From contig NZ_CP089518.1 of assembly GCF_025917685.1 (NCBI RefSeq), positions 1,551,001-1,615,000 on the forward strand: a DNA stretch of 64,000 nt. Reading direction: 5' to 3'. The DNA is from Bacillus cereus (lineage in GTDB: Bacteria > Bacillota > Bacilli > Bacillales > Bacillaceae_G). The translations under genes were made by a program, and so were the position numbers. Numbering within the stretch: the first letter of the stretch is position 1; every line of letters starts with the position of its first letter. The notes under the pieces are model-generated. The model did no database searches and had not been told where the DNA came from. It saw only the letters and a list, made by a program, of their open reading frames with translations. Positions 16,498-25,739 of the stretch are shown piece after piece.

Positions 16498-18501
16498 ATG
16501 CAAACAGATCTATTAAATATATTTTTTGAAGAAGCAGAAGAACATTTACAGTCGCTAAATGAAAATGTGCTAAATTTAGAACGGAATCCTGCCGATATGG
16601 AAGTCGTAGGAGAAATATTCCGCTCAGCTCATACATTTAAAGGTATGTCTGCGAGTATGGAATTTACAGAAATGGCGGATTTAACGCATAAGATGGAAAG
16701 TGTTTTAGACGAAATTCGTCATGGTAATATGATGGTCAATGTTAATATTATTGATGTTATTTTTGAATGCATTGATAATTTGGAAAAGATGGTTGCAGAT
16801 GTGCAGCAAGGCGGAATAGGTAATATAGATGTCATATCAACGAAATTTAAATTAGAAGCATTATTGAATGGAAATGCAGACGCCTCTATGGAAAATGCAG
16901 AGCAAGGTAATAAAAACAACAATGATACAGTTTCGCATGAAGTGCACATAACAGTTGAAAAACAAGCTATTTTAAAGGCTGTACGTGCCATTATGTGTTT
17001 GGAAGCGTTACAAAAATTAGGGGAAATACAAAAAACGGTTCCGAGCATTGAAGAAATTGAAGCAGACGCTTTTGGATTTGAGTTTACAGTATATATGAAT
17101 ACGGATCGTAGTGTTGAAGAGTTGAAACAAGTAGTTCTTCACGTTTCTGAAATTGAGAAAGTAGAAGTGAAACAAGGGAAACATAAAGCGCAAGAAATAG
17201 TAGTACAAGAAGCCGTACCCGTGGAAGAAGCGTTTCAGCAGGTTGAAACTGCACAGTTGGAGTCACCTTTAGAGCTACCAACTCAACAAGTAAGCAATAC
17301 GTTAACGAAAAGTACTACAAAAACGAAAAATGCTAAAGTAGAGAATCGTTCTATTCGTGTTCAGTTAGAAAAAATCGAAAGATTAATGAATATGTTTGAA
17401 GAAAGTGTAATTGAGCGAGGACGAATTGATGAATTAGCAGAAACAATTCAAAATAAAGAGTTAATCGAGCATTTAAATCGATTAGGGGATATTTCAAAAG
17501 ATATTCAAAATGTACTATTAAATATGCGTATGGTACCAATCGAAACAATTTTCAACCGTTTCCCGCGTATGGTGCGCATGTTAGCGAAAGATTTAGGAAA
17601 AAAAATAGATTTACAAATTACAGGTGAAGGTACTGAAGTTGATAAAATTGTTATCGATGAAATTGGTGATCCGCTTGTTCATTTAATTCGCAATGCAATT
17701 GATCATGGGGTTGAGACAGTTGAAAAACGCCGTGATGCTGGAAAAAACGAAACAGGTACTATTAAATTAGAAGCGTTCCATAGTGGGAATCATGTCGTAA
17801 TTCAAATTACTGATGATGGAAACGGTATCTATAAAGAGAAAGTATTAGAAAAAGCGATTAAAAATGGTGTTATAACAGAAACAGAGGCAAATAAATTAAC
17901 GGATCGTGAAGTGTATGATCTTATTTTCCAACCGGGGTTTAGTACAGCGGAAGTTGTGTCGGATCTTTCTGGACGTGGTGTTGGATTAGATGTTGTTAAA
18001 CATACAATTCATAGTTTAGGTGGGCATTTAATTATTGATTCTGAGGAAGGAAAAGGAAGTACATTCAGAATTGAACTTCCATTAACTTTGTCAATTATTC
18101 AATCAATGCTTGTTCAAACAAATGATACGCGTTATGCGTTCCCCCTTGGTAATATAGTCGAAGCGATTCGAATTCAAAAGGAAGACATTCAATCGTTACA
18201 AGGAAAAGATGTTTTAAATTATCGCAATCAAATTATTGAAGTGAAACATTTAAGCACTGTATTTGGTGAGGAAACAGAAGGTCATGCGTTTGCATCATAT
18301 GATAGTCAAATGGTTCCAGTATTAATTGTTCGCAATTCATATCGCAGCTATGGACTTATTGTCAACACGATTATCGGACAAAGAGAAATAGTCTTAAAGT
18401 CATTAGGTGACTTCTTTGCAGAGAGTTCTAACTATTTCTCGGGTGCGACAATTCTCGGTGATGGACGAGTGGTCCTCATTTTAAACCCAGAAGGTTTATA
18501 A
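16498..18501 (+). CDS. cheA: chemotaxis histidine kinase CheA
   Basis: 667 residues. The order of domains is HPt (1-110, phospho-His45 in RSAHTFKGMSA), a P2-like CheY-binding region (about 150-225), dimerisation helices (about 285-345), an HATPase catalytic domain (about 350-530, with HLIRNAIDHGVE, DDGNGI and SGRGVGLDVV), and a CheW-like P5 domain (about 535-665). All key motifs are intact. It autophosphorylates in response to receptor arrays and passes phosphate to CheY and CheV. The ATG follows AGGGGATT. A terminator follows. Confidence 0.93.
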   Translation: MQTDLLNIFFEEAEEHLQSLNENVLNLERNPADMEVVGEIFRSAHTFKGMSASMEFTEMADLTHKMESVLDEIRHGNMMVNVNIIDVIFECIDNLEKMVADVQQGGIGNIDVISTKFKLEALLNGNADASMENAEQGNKNNNDTVSHEVHITVEKQAILKAVRAIMCLEALQKLGEIQKTVPSIEEIEADAFGFEFTVYMNTDRSVEELKQVVLHVSEIEKVEVKQGKHKAQEIVVQEAVPVEEAFQQVETAQLESPLELPTQQVSNTLTKSTTKTKNAKVENRSIRVQLEKIERLMNMFEESVIERGRIDELAETIQNKELIEHLNRLGDISKDIQNVLLNMRMVPIETIFNRFPRMVRMLAKDLGKKIDLQITGEGTEVDKIVIDEIGDPLVHLIRNAIDHGVETVEKRRDAGKNETGTIKLEAFHSGNHVVIQITDDGNGIYKEKVLEKAIKNGVITETEANKLTDREVYDLIFQPGFSTAEVVSDLSGRGVGLDVVKHTIHSLGGHLIIDSEEGKGSTFRIELPLTLSIIQSMLVQTNDTRYAFPLGNIVEAIRIQKEDIQSLQGKDVLNYRNQIIEVKHLSTVFGEETEGHAFASYDSQMVPVLIVRNSYRSYGLIVNTIIGQREIVLKSLGDFFAESSNYFSGATILGDGRVVLILNPEGL

Positions 18502-18512
18502 TAGGAATGAAG

Positions 18513-18550
18513 GAAGCTCCCTACTTGTATACGATTGGGGAGCTTTTTAG
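18513..18550 (+). terminator. terminator after cheA
   Basis: The stem AAGCTCCC / GGGAGCTT is followed by TTTTAG. Confidence 0.8.
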
Positions 18551-18704
18551 TTAGAACTGTTAATTAAGTGTGTGACAACAGCCGTTTACAAATGTTGTGG
18601 AAATAAATACATGTTCACAATGTGGCTAATAAGTTTGGTAAAAAAACGAGTGTAATCGAAAGTTTATATCATAAAAGAAAAACAGAAATGAGGAGGCAGG
18701 GAAA

Positions 18705-20351
18705 ATGCCTGAGCAACACACAAAAGGGGATACGAGCACTATTGTACTAGAGAAAGAAAATGAGCATTTAACGCCTCAAGAGTGCGATATTCTTGGCGAG
18801 ATTGCAAATATATCATTTGGTTCAGCTTCGACGGTATTATCAACCATCTTGAATAGGCAAGTAAGTATTACTACTCCTCATATAGAATTGGTGGATTTAT
18901 ATGATACAAGTGATGTTGAAATTCCGCATGTTGTATTAAATATTCATTTCACAAAAGGATTAGATATGGAAAATCTTCTTGTTTTAAAGCAAGACGTCGC
19001 TTTATCTATTGCTGATTTAATGATGATGGGAACAGGGGTAGTTGAAGAAGGGAAAGAGCTCGGTGAACTAGAGCTAAGTGCAGTACAAGAAGCAATGAAT
19101 CAAATGATGGGATTCGCAGCAACATCTATGTCAGAGTTCTTCCAGGATACAGTGGATATGTCACCACCTACAATTAAAGTTGTGAGACTTCAGGAAGAGA
19201 TGGAGAAAATCTCTGGTATTGATGGAAGTAACGTAATTATTAAAGTATCGTTTGAATTAAAAATAGATAATCTTGTAGATTCTAAACTTGTGCAAATTGT
19301 TTCAGTTGAACATGCGAAACAAATGATAAAAAAATTATTACAATTATCTGGTGGTGTGGAAGAAGGAATAGAAAAGCAAGCGGAAATTATGGAAGCTGAG
19401 GTTGTAGAAGAACAGATTGAGAAAGAGCAGTTAACACAAGAAGAGAAAGATGTACTTGGGGAAATTGCGAATATTTCGATTGGATCAGCTTCAACAGTAC
19501 TATCAACGCTTTTAAACAAACCAGTCTCTATTAGTACACCAAATGTAGAGGCAATTAATGTTCGTCATTATGATGGAGTACCAATTCCTTTTGTTATATT
19601 AAATGTCGATTTTGTTGAAGGATTAAAGAATGAGAACGTATTCGTGTTTACAAAAGACGTTGCTTTAACGATGGTAGATTTAATGATGATGGGAACGGGT
19701 GAAATTGATCCGGAGAAGGAACTAGGTGAATTAGAGTTAAGTGGTATTAAAGAAATCATGAACCAAATGATGGGGCATGCTGCAACAGCAATGTCAGAAA
19801 TATTTAAAGAAAAGATGGATATGACACCACCAGATGTTAAATTTGTTTCGTTAAAAGAAGAAATGGAGTATTGGGGAGAAGCGATGGAAGTGGACGAGCT
19901 TGTTCAAATTACGTTTAACATTGAATTTGGTGACCTTCTTCAGTCAAAGATGTATCAAATACTACCAATTGCAGAAGCAAAAGAAATGGTTAGACGACTT
20001 CTTTATCCGATGGTGGAAGAGCAAGAAGAAATAGTTGAAGAAGTTATTGAAGAGGAAGGAATTCCTGCACCAGTCATACAGCCGATGGAATATCAAGAAG
20101 TTAAACAGGTAGAGCCAGTGTATATGGATGCATCTATTCTACAAAATGTAGAAATGAATGTTAAATTTGTATTTGGAAGTACAGTGAGGACAATTCAAGA
20201 TATTTTAAGTCTACAAGAAAACGAAGCGGTCGTACTGGATGAAGATATTGATGAACCGATTCAAATTTATGTGAACGACGTATTGGTTGCGTATGGAGAG
20301 CTTGTAAATGTAGATGGGTTTTTCGGAGTAAAAGTGACGAAATCGCTATAG
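18705..20351 (+). CDS. fliY: flagellar switch/CheY-P phosphatase FliY with two CheC domains
   Basis: 548 residues. Two CheC-like units (about 20-215 and 240-440) each carry the paired signatures LGEIANIS.GSASTVLST and GELELS...MNQMMG.AATSMSE / AATAMSE. After an acidic linker a C-terminal FliN/SpoA domain (about 470-548) begins near VEMNVKFVFGSTVRTIQDIL. FliY forms part of the C-ring switch and hydrolyses CheY~P. B. subtilis FliY is shorter (about 378 residues) with one such unit, so the duplication is notable. GAGGAGG precedes the ATG. Confidence 0.9.
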   Translation: MPEQHTKGDTSTIVLEKENEHLTPQECDILGEIANISFGSASTVLSTILNRQVSITTPHIELVDLYDTSDVEIPHVVLNIHFTKGLDMENLLVLKQDVALSIADLMMMGTGVVEEGKELGELELSAVQEAMNQMMGFAATSMSEFFQDTVDMSPPTIKVVRLQEEMEKISGIDGSNVIIKVSFELKIDNLVDSKLVQIVSVEHAKQMIKKLLQLSGGVEEGIEKQAEIMEAEVVEEQIEKEQLTQEEKDVLGEIANISIGSASTVLSTLLNKPVSISTPNVEAINVRHYDGVPIPFVILNVDFVEGLKNENVFVFTKDVALTMVDLMMMGTGEIDPEKELGELELSGIKEIMNQMMGHAATAMSEIFKEKMDMTPPDVKFVSLKEEMEYWGEAMEVDELVQITFNIEFGDLLQSKMYQILPIAEAKEMVRRLLYPMVEEQEEIVEEVIEEEGIPAPVIQPMEYQEVKQVEPVYMDASILQNVEMNVKFVFGSTVRTIQDILSLQENEAVVLDEDIDEPIQIYVNDVLVAYGELVNVDGFFGVKVTKSL

Positions 20352-20367
20352 GGGTTTGAACAAATAG

Positions 20368-21726
20368 ATGAAAAATGTAAAGTTTTTTCTAGTGAGTTTG
20401 CTATTTATATATATATGTACTTTCTTCCCATTGCAAGGGCAAGCGGAAGAAGTAATTGGACAAGAGCAAAATATAAGTGAATTGAATGAGAAAGAGGAGC
20501 AACATATAGAAAATCGGGAACAGCCAGAACGAACGGAAATGCCCCCGGTTGAAGATGAAAGAAAAGCAATAGAGAATGAGAAAGAACAACGAGAAGAAAG
20601 AAAGATAGAAACAGACCGAGGAACCATTACAGTTAATAAGCAGGAATTAAAGGTTGGCGAAAAACTGCGAATTACTGTAGAGCCAAATGAAAAAAATATT
20701 AAAAGTGTAAAAGGTGTATTGCAATTACAACAAAATGGTGTGCAGTACAGGCAGGAAAGAGTAATATCTTTCGAGTATGAAGAAGAAACGAAACGATGGG
20801 TCGCCAATTACAAAGTCGGAATATATGATTTGCAAGGTGATTGGAATCTTCAGTTCGTTGAAAGCTATAAAGGAGATGAGAAGGAAGAAGTAGTAGAGAA
20901 TGAATTAAATGTTCCGCTCATTCGAATAAATAATGAAACACCCACTATAGATAAAGAATTACCGAAGTTAGAGAAGGTTACTATTGATGAGGCGAACGAG
21001 AATTTTATTGAACGGAAAAAGGAAGAATCTGTTCATATACGAGTAAAGACGATAGATATAGAATCGGTTGTTAAAGAAGTGCGGGTTATATTAAAGGGAA
21101 AAGAAGAAAGTACCGATATTACATTTTTATTAGACTATAATAAACACGACATGGATTGGCAGAAAATAATTGAAATAACAGAAGCATTACCTATTGGTCA
21201 GCATCAACTTATTGTGGAAGTAACAGATGCGGCAGGTAACAAGCTTGTGACAGAGAGTGAATATATCATTTCTATTATCGAACCAAAAGTGAAAGATGAT
21301 GAAAATATAGAAGAACATACGAATCAAAATAAACTAGAAGATAAGAAGGAAACTGAGAAGCAGGAAGATTCGAAAATGGAGACTCCGCTTCCGGAAGAAA
21401 AACTTCCAGTTGTTCAAATACCAAAGCAAGACGAGAAAGTAAACTATGTTATAAAAGAGCCGTTGAAAGAGAAAGAGGAAATCAACTATGTTATAAAAGA
21501 GCCGTTGACAGACAATAAGGAAGTAAATAATGGGAAGGCTCATAAAGATACAAAAAGCAAAAATGATAATCAAGTCGTTTCTAAAAAGAAAGAAAAAATA
21601 GAAGAACGACAAGAGAAAAAAGAAGAAAAAAGTGAACAGGGAGTACAAGCCTCTAATGTGTTTGCTATTATGTCAGGATTATTTGTACTATTTTTAGTTT
21701 TAAAGAGTAATAAAGAGTGGGGCTAA
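20368..21726 (+). CDS. secreted, C-terminally membrane-anchored hypothetical protein
   Basis: 452 residues starting 16 bases after fliY. It has a signal peptide (about 1-26, ending near QGQAEE), a highly charged Glu/Lys-rich region, a middle part with beta-strand character (about 90-300), a 14-residue tandem repeat (NYVIKEPL twice, about 358-385), a Lys/Glu-rich segment, and a C-terminal membrane helix (VFAIMSGLFVLFLVLK). The layout is that of a cell-surface or membrane-tethered protein. I do not recognise a family. Position suggests co-expression with fliY, but any link to motility is inference. The ribosome site is weak. Confidence 0.75.
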   Translation: MKNVKFFLVSLLFIYICTFFPLQGQAEEVIGQEQNISELNEKEEQHIENREQPERTEMPPVEDERKAIENEKEQREERKIETDRGTITVNKQELKVGEKLRITVEPNEKNIKSVKGVLQLQQNGVQYRQERVISFEYEEETKRWVANYKVGIYDLQGDWNLQFVESYKGDEKEEVVENELNVPLIRINNETPTIDKELPKLEKVTIDEANENFIERKKEESVHIRVKTIDIESVVKEVRVILKGKEESTDITFLLDYNKHDMDWQKIIEITEALPIGQHQLIVEVTDAAGNKLVTESEYIISIIEPKVKDDENIEEHTNQNKLEDKKETEKQEDSKMETPLPEEKLPVVQIPKQDEKVNYVIKEPLKEKEEINYVIKEPLTDNKEVNNGKAHKDTKSKNDNQVVSKKKEKIEERQEKKEEKSEQGVQASNVFAIMSGLFVLFLVLKSNKEWG

Positions 21727-21803
21727 TAATTTAAATGGTCTGTTACAGCTCTATTTCTCTTTGTATGGGTTATAGGTATCATATTGATTCGTATTCTATA
21801 ATA

Positions 21804-21838
21804 AAAAAGGTCGTCATTTCAATTATGACGACCTTTTG
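21804..21838. terminator. bidirectional terminator
   Basis: The perfect stem AAAAGGTCGTCAT / ATGACGACCTTTT lies between the convergent surface-protein gene and cheR. Confidence 0.88.
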
Positions 21839-22621
21839 CTATATTTTTTCATAGACAAATGTATCAAAACGCTGAAGGTTGTAGCGTTCGGGTGTTAAAA
21901 TTTGTTCTGTGCTACCAACGAATAGTACGCCGCCTTTTCTTAAAGAACGACTAAATTTTTCATAGAGCTTTATTCTTGCTTCTTCTGTAAAATAAATCAT
22001 TACATTTCGACAAATGATTAAATCGTAGTTCGTATCAAATGCCTGCATTAATAAATCGTGTTGCTTAAATGTGACTTGCTGTTTAATATTTTCATGTAAT
22101 ATATATGTATCATCTTCTTTTGTGAAATGACGTTGTTTTAAATCAATAGGTAATTCTTTTAAAGAGCGTTCTGTATATTGACCACGTTTCGCAGTTTCTA
22201 AAACATGATAATCAAGATCAGTAGCTTGAATTTCATAACGAAACGGAGCTAGATGCTTCGATAAGATTAAAGAAAGTGTATACGGTTCTTCACCGGCAGC
22301 GCAAGCAGCACTCCAAACTTTTAATTTACCGTTATTTTGTTCAAGTAGTTTTGGTAAAGCTTTCGTTTCTAACGTTTGCCAGCGTTCTTTGTTTCTGAAA
22401 AACTCTGAAACATTAATCGTAATGTAGGCAATAAAACTTAAAAATAATGTTTGATCAGTGCGTAAACTATTTAAAAAGTTTGTATAATTGTCAAAACCTT
22501 TTCTTGAAATGAAAGCATCGATTCTTCTGCGCATTCTATCTTGCTTATAGGAAGCGATATCCATATTAAATAGCTGTTTAAAACTTGTAATAAAATGATT
22601 ATAATCTTGTTCAGTTTTCAT
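21839..22621 (-). CDS. cheR: chemotaxis protein methyltransferase CheR
   Basis: 260 residues. An N-terminal helical domain (1-75, YKQDRMRRRIDAFISRKGF) is followed by a SAM-dependent methyltransferase domain (KVWSAACAAGEEPYTLSLIL, then YDLIICRNVMIYF and GGVLFVGSTEQI). It methylates glutamates of chemoreceptors using S-adenosylmethionine. It is read against the rest of the locus. No ribosome site is found near the ATG; the only good one (GGGGGAGGA) is about 30 bases upstream, with no ATG, GTG or TTG in frame between them, so initiation may be inefficient or non-standard. Confidence 0.88.
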   Translation of the reverse strand: MKTEQDYNHFITSFKQLFNMDIASYKQDRMRRRIDAFISRKGFDNYTNFLNSLRTDQTLFLSFIAYITINVSEFFRNKERWQTLETKALPKLLEQNNGKLKVWSAACAAGEEPYTLSLILSKHLAPFRYEIQATDLDYHVLETAKRGQYTERSLKELPIDLKQRHFTKEDDTYILHENIKQQVTFKQHDLLMQAFDTNYDLIICRNVMIYFTEEARIKLYEKFSRSLRKGGVLFVGSTEQILTPERYNLQRFDTFVYEKI

Positions 22622-22660
22622 ATTTACAATAGGAAAAATAACGATATTGTTCCTCCCCCT

Positions 22661-23158
22661 TTACATCATACGAATTTTTTGTTCAAAGCTTTTTTTCATC
22701 TGCTTTTCATGTAAGCCTGGTAAATCATAAATAACGGCGTCAATTCCTGCTTCGTTTGCAATGTCAATAGGAATGACAGACGTATGTTTATCCCCATTAT
22801 AAAAACAGAGAACTAAATCAGTATCTTCGACGATTTGCTTTACAAAAAACATATAATCTGATCGATAAATGGAGTCGGAAGGATGATCAAAAGCAATATA
22901 TTCAGCTCCGTGTTTTTTTAAATAAGTAACGACTTCTTGAAATTCGCCTGTTAATAAATGTAACGGTTGTAGCGTATAAAGGCATAAATTTTGAGCGAGT
23001 CTTTCGTTTTCAATGAAAAAATGAAGAACTTCATTTTCAATAGATTTATAACATAATATGCAAATTTTATGTTTGTAAGCATAGTCAATTAAAAATTTTT
23101 TTATTTCTTCTTGATCTAATGCTGTTAATTGATTTGAACCACAAAGAAAAATATTCAT
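22661..23158 (-). CDS. hypothetical protein with Rossmann-like (SLOG/TIR-like) features
   Basis: 165 residues, upstream of cheR in the same operon. The N terminus MNIFLCGSNQL resembles a first beta strand with a nucleotide-binding turn. The C-terminal part DTDLVLCFYNGDKHTSVIP followed by ANEAGIDAVIYDLPG resembles the end of nucleotide-sensing SLOG-type folds. GAGGTGG lies 9 bases before the ATG at 23158; a longer in-frame start lacks a site. I cannot name a family. Its operon position next to cheR suggests a motility-linked role, which is inference. Confidence 0.7.
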   Translation of the reverse strand: MNIFLCGSNQLTALDQEEIKKFLIDYAYKHKICILCYKSIENEVLHFFIENERLAQNLCLYTLQPLHLLTGEFQEVVTYLKKHGAEYIAFDHPSDSIYRSDYMFFVKQIVEDTDLVLCFYNGDKHTSVIPIDIANEAGIDAVIYDLPGLHEKQMKKSFEQKIRMM

Positions 23159-23301
23159 AGTTTTGTGCCACCTCATGCTAAATTGTAACATATCTTCTAT
23201 AAAAAATAACTGCAAAATATGAGTGTTCAGAGTATAATTATAAATAACTGGATTTTACGATTAAGTTTTGAAAGAAATAAAAAAATAAATAGGTGATATA
23301 T

Positions 23302-23766
23302 ATGCTACGTTCTGTCTCGCACAATCCGAATTTATCGCATATACCGCCTGCTACTCAAATACCGAAAGAAGCAAATGTCAGGACAGGACTTGCATTTTCG
23401 GATAATTTGCATGCAGATCCGAAAAAAGATAAATTGTTAGAACAAATGGAAGCGTTAGTTAATAATATTGGGGAAATTAAAGAGAAAATTGAATTAGAGT
23501 TAACGCTCGATAATATCATGGAATACAAAAATACTGTGAAATCATTTTTGAATTTTTATGTTGATAACTTACTGCAATATAAAGACGTTATGTCTCGTCA
23601 TCCGCGTTATGGATATTCGCAGAAAATGACAATTGTAAAACAAGCTGAAGTGGGATTAAATGAATTGGAAGATGTTATGAATTTAATTAATACGAAAACA
23701 GGACATTTAGAAATGTTAAATCAAATTGGAGAAATTCATGGTTTAATTGTAAATTTAGTTTTGTAA
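23302..23766 (+). CDS. YaaR-family (DUF327) protein
   Basis: 154 residues, mostly helical after a disordered N terminus; ELTLDNIMEYKNTVKSFLNFYVDN and LNQIGEIHGLIVNLVL match the YaaR family. In Bacillus such proteins are small, cytosolic and of unknown function. AGGTGAT precedes the ATG at 23302. It is the first gene of the flgN-flgK block, spaced 16 bases from the next gene, which suggests a flagellar assembly role. Confidence 0.75.
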   Translation: MLRSVSHNPNLSHIPPATQIPKEANVRTGLAFSDNLHADPKKDKLLEQMEALVNNIGEIKEKIELELTLDNIMEYKNTVKSFLNFYVDNLLQYKDVMSRHPRYGYSQKMTIVKQAEVGLNELEDVMNLINTKTGHLEMLNQIGEIHGLIVNLVL

Positions 23767-23782
23767 AAGGGAAGGAAGCTAT

Positions 23783-24235
23783 ATGTACATACAATTATAT
23801 GAAAAGCTTGTTATTATTCAAAAAGCATATGAAAATATTCAAACGCTTGGAGAACAAATATATGAGAATTTAAAACATAAAAATATAAATGCAGTTCAAA
23901 AGCTGCAAGTGGAACAATTACAATACATAGAAGGTGTAAAAGGATTATCTCGCTCTTTTGAGGAGATGGTTGTTCAGTTTTGTAAAGAAAAGAAAGTTGA
24001 ACCATTGCGTATGCGTTCGCTATTTTCTTATTTTTCACCGGAAGAAATTGAAAAAATGGAAGAAATACAAAAAAGTTTAAATGAATTAGAAAAAAATGTA
24101 AAAATGGTTCTTTTGAAAAATCAATATCACTTAAACGTACTATTAAAAAATATAGAGATTATTGTAGATTCCGTTTCTGAATACAATTTGGAGAAAAACA
24201 ATAATTCGCAAATCTTTATGAATGAACTATTGTAA
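23783..24235 (+). CDS. flgN: FlgN-like flagellar export chaperone
   Basis: 150 residues, almost entirely helical and coiled-coil (LYEKLVIIQKAYENIQTLGE; KNQYHLNVLLKNIEIIVDSV), directly upstream of flgK. FlgN family chaperones keep the hook-filament junction proteins FlgK and FlgL soluble and deliver them to the export gate. Sequence identity within the family is low; the call rests on helical pattern and gene order. AAGGGAAGGAAG precedes the ATG. Confidence 0.7.
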   Translation: MYIQLYEKLVIIQKAYENIQTLGEQIYENLKHKNINAVQKLQVEQLQYIEGVKGLSRSFEEMVVQFCKEKKVEPLRMRSLFSYFSPEEIEKMEEIQKSLNELEKNVKMVLLKNQYHLNVLLKNIEIIVDSVSEYNLEKNNNSQIFMNELL

Positions 24236-24252
24236 AGGAGAAGTGAAGCATT

Positions 24253-25551
24253 ATGAGGTTATCTGATTATAATACGCCGCTATCTGGTATGCTAGCGGCT
24301 CAAATGGGATTACAAACGACGAAACAAAACTTATCTAACATTCATACACCTGGTTATGTGCGTCAAGCCGTGAATTTAGGTTCTGCAGGAGCTAGTAACG
24401 GTCATACGCCAGGACAGAGAATTGGTTATGGTGTACAAGCATTAGGTGTTGATCGAATTACTGATGAAGTGAAAACGAAGCAATTTAATGATCAGTTGTC
24501 ACAGTTCTCGTACTACGCATATATGAATTCTACTTTATCACGAGTAGAGTCTATGGTAGGAACTACAGGGAAAAATTCATTATCAAGTTTAATGGATGGT
24601 TTTTTTAATGCGTTTCGTGAAGTTGCGAAAAATCCGGAACAATCAAACTACTATGATACATTAGTTGCTGAGACTGGAAAGTTCACAAGTCAAGTAAATC
24701 GTCTTGCGAAAAACTTAGATACAGCGGAAGTACAGGCGACAGAAGATATTGAAGCGCATGTCAATGAATTTAATCGTCTTGGGGCTAGTTTAGCAGAAGC
24801 GAATAAAAAAATTGGACAAGCAGGGACACAAGTACCTAATCAACTATTTGATGAACGTGATCGCATTATTACAGAGATGTCTAAATATGCCAATATAGAA
24901 GTGTCTTATGAATCTTTAAATCCGAATATCTCGAATGTTAGAATTAATGGCGTTTTAACAGTAAATGGACAAGACACATATCCACTTCAATTAAATAAAG
25001 GGAACGAACCGATGACTGTTGCGATTTATGGCTCGGATATTCCTTTAACGGGTGGAGCAATTCAATCGGCAATAGATACGATAGCGAAGATTGCTAGTTA
25101 TAAGAAAAATATTGAAGACTTAATGAGTTCTGTGAAAAATCAAGTGAATACAGTGATGGGAAAAGATTTCTTCGTTGGAGATCATGCGAAAGATATTCAG
25201 TTAAATCCTGAATTCGCAAAAGATGTTTCAAAAATGAAAATTCCTGCTGAAAAAGCAAGTAAACTGGCAGGAATTACAGATGGAGATTATAAAGAAGGTC
25301 TTTCTTATAAACAAGCGTTAGACCAATTTATAGTTGGTGTAGCTTCTGATAAAAGTGCGGTGAATGTTTATCGAAATATTCATAAAGATTTATTAGAAGG
25401 TATTCAGCAAGAAAAAATGAGTATAGAAGGCGTCAATATGGAAGAGGAAATGGTTAATTTAATGGCCTTCCAGAAATACTTCGTGGCAAACTCTAAGGCT
25501 ATTACAACGATGAATGAAGTATTTGACAGTCTGTTTTCGATTATTAGATAA
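24253..25551 (+). CDS. flgK: flagellar hook-filament junction protein FlgK
   Basis: 432 residues with the conserved rod/hook N-terminal motif (SGMLAAQMGLQTTKQNLSNI then HTPGYVRQ) and the matching C-terminal motif (GVNMEEEMVNLMAFQKYFVAN). The middle forms the variable exposed region. FlgK sits between hook and filament and is exported by the flagellar type III system. AAAGGAG precedes the ATG. The gene appears complete. Confidence 0.92.
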   Translation: MRLSDYNTPLSGMLAAQMGLQTTKQNLSNIHTPGYVRQAVNLGSAGASNGHTPGQRIGYGVQALGVDRITDEVKTKQFNDQLSQFSYYAYMNSTLSRVESMVGTTGKNSLSSLMDGFFNAFREVAKNPEQSNYYDTLVAETGKFTSQVNRLAKNLDTAEVQATEDIEAHVNEFNRLGASLAEANKKIGQAGTQVPNQLFDERDRIITEMSKYANIEVSYESLNPNISNVRINGVLTVNGQDTYPLQLNKGNEPMTVAIYGSDIPLTGGAIQSAIDTIAKIASYKKNIEDLMSSVKNQVNTVMGKDFFVGDHAKDIQLNPEFAKDVSKMKIPAEKASKLAGITDGDYKEGLSYKQALDQFIVGVASDKSAVNVYRNIHKDLLEGIQQEKMSIEGVNMEEEMVNLMAFQKYFVANSKAITTMNEVFDSLFSIIR

Positions 25552-25739
25552 CATGTAGAAGAATTGAAAAGCTTTTATATGGATCCAATCTAGGGTAGAA
25601 GCGCACAGAGCCTTTTAGTGGATCAAGCCGTGTAAAATCAGAGAAATGAAATGGTTGAATGGTAAGAAAGAAAATAACCGTACAAAGTGGCAGTTACTTC
25701 CCCTTGCCAAGTCAAATATAGATAAAGGAGAAGATAGGG
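25552..25739 (+). other. non-coding gap between flgK and flgL
   Basis: 188 bases with no convincing gene. A 64-codon frame starting at 25646 overlaps flgL by about 100 bases in another frame and has no ribosome site. AAAGGAGAAG near the end serves flgL. No clear promoter or terminator is seen. Confidence 0.5.
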
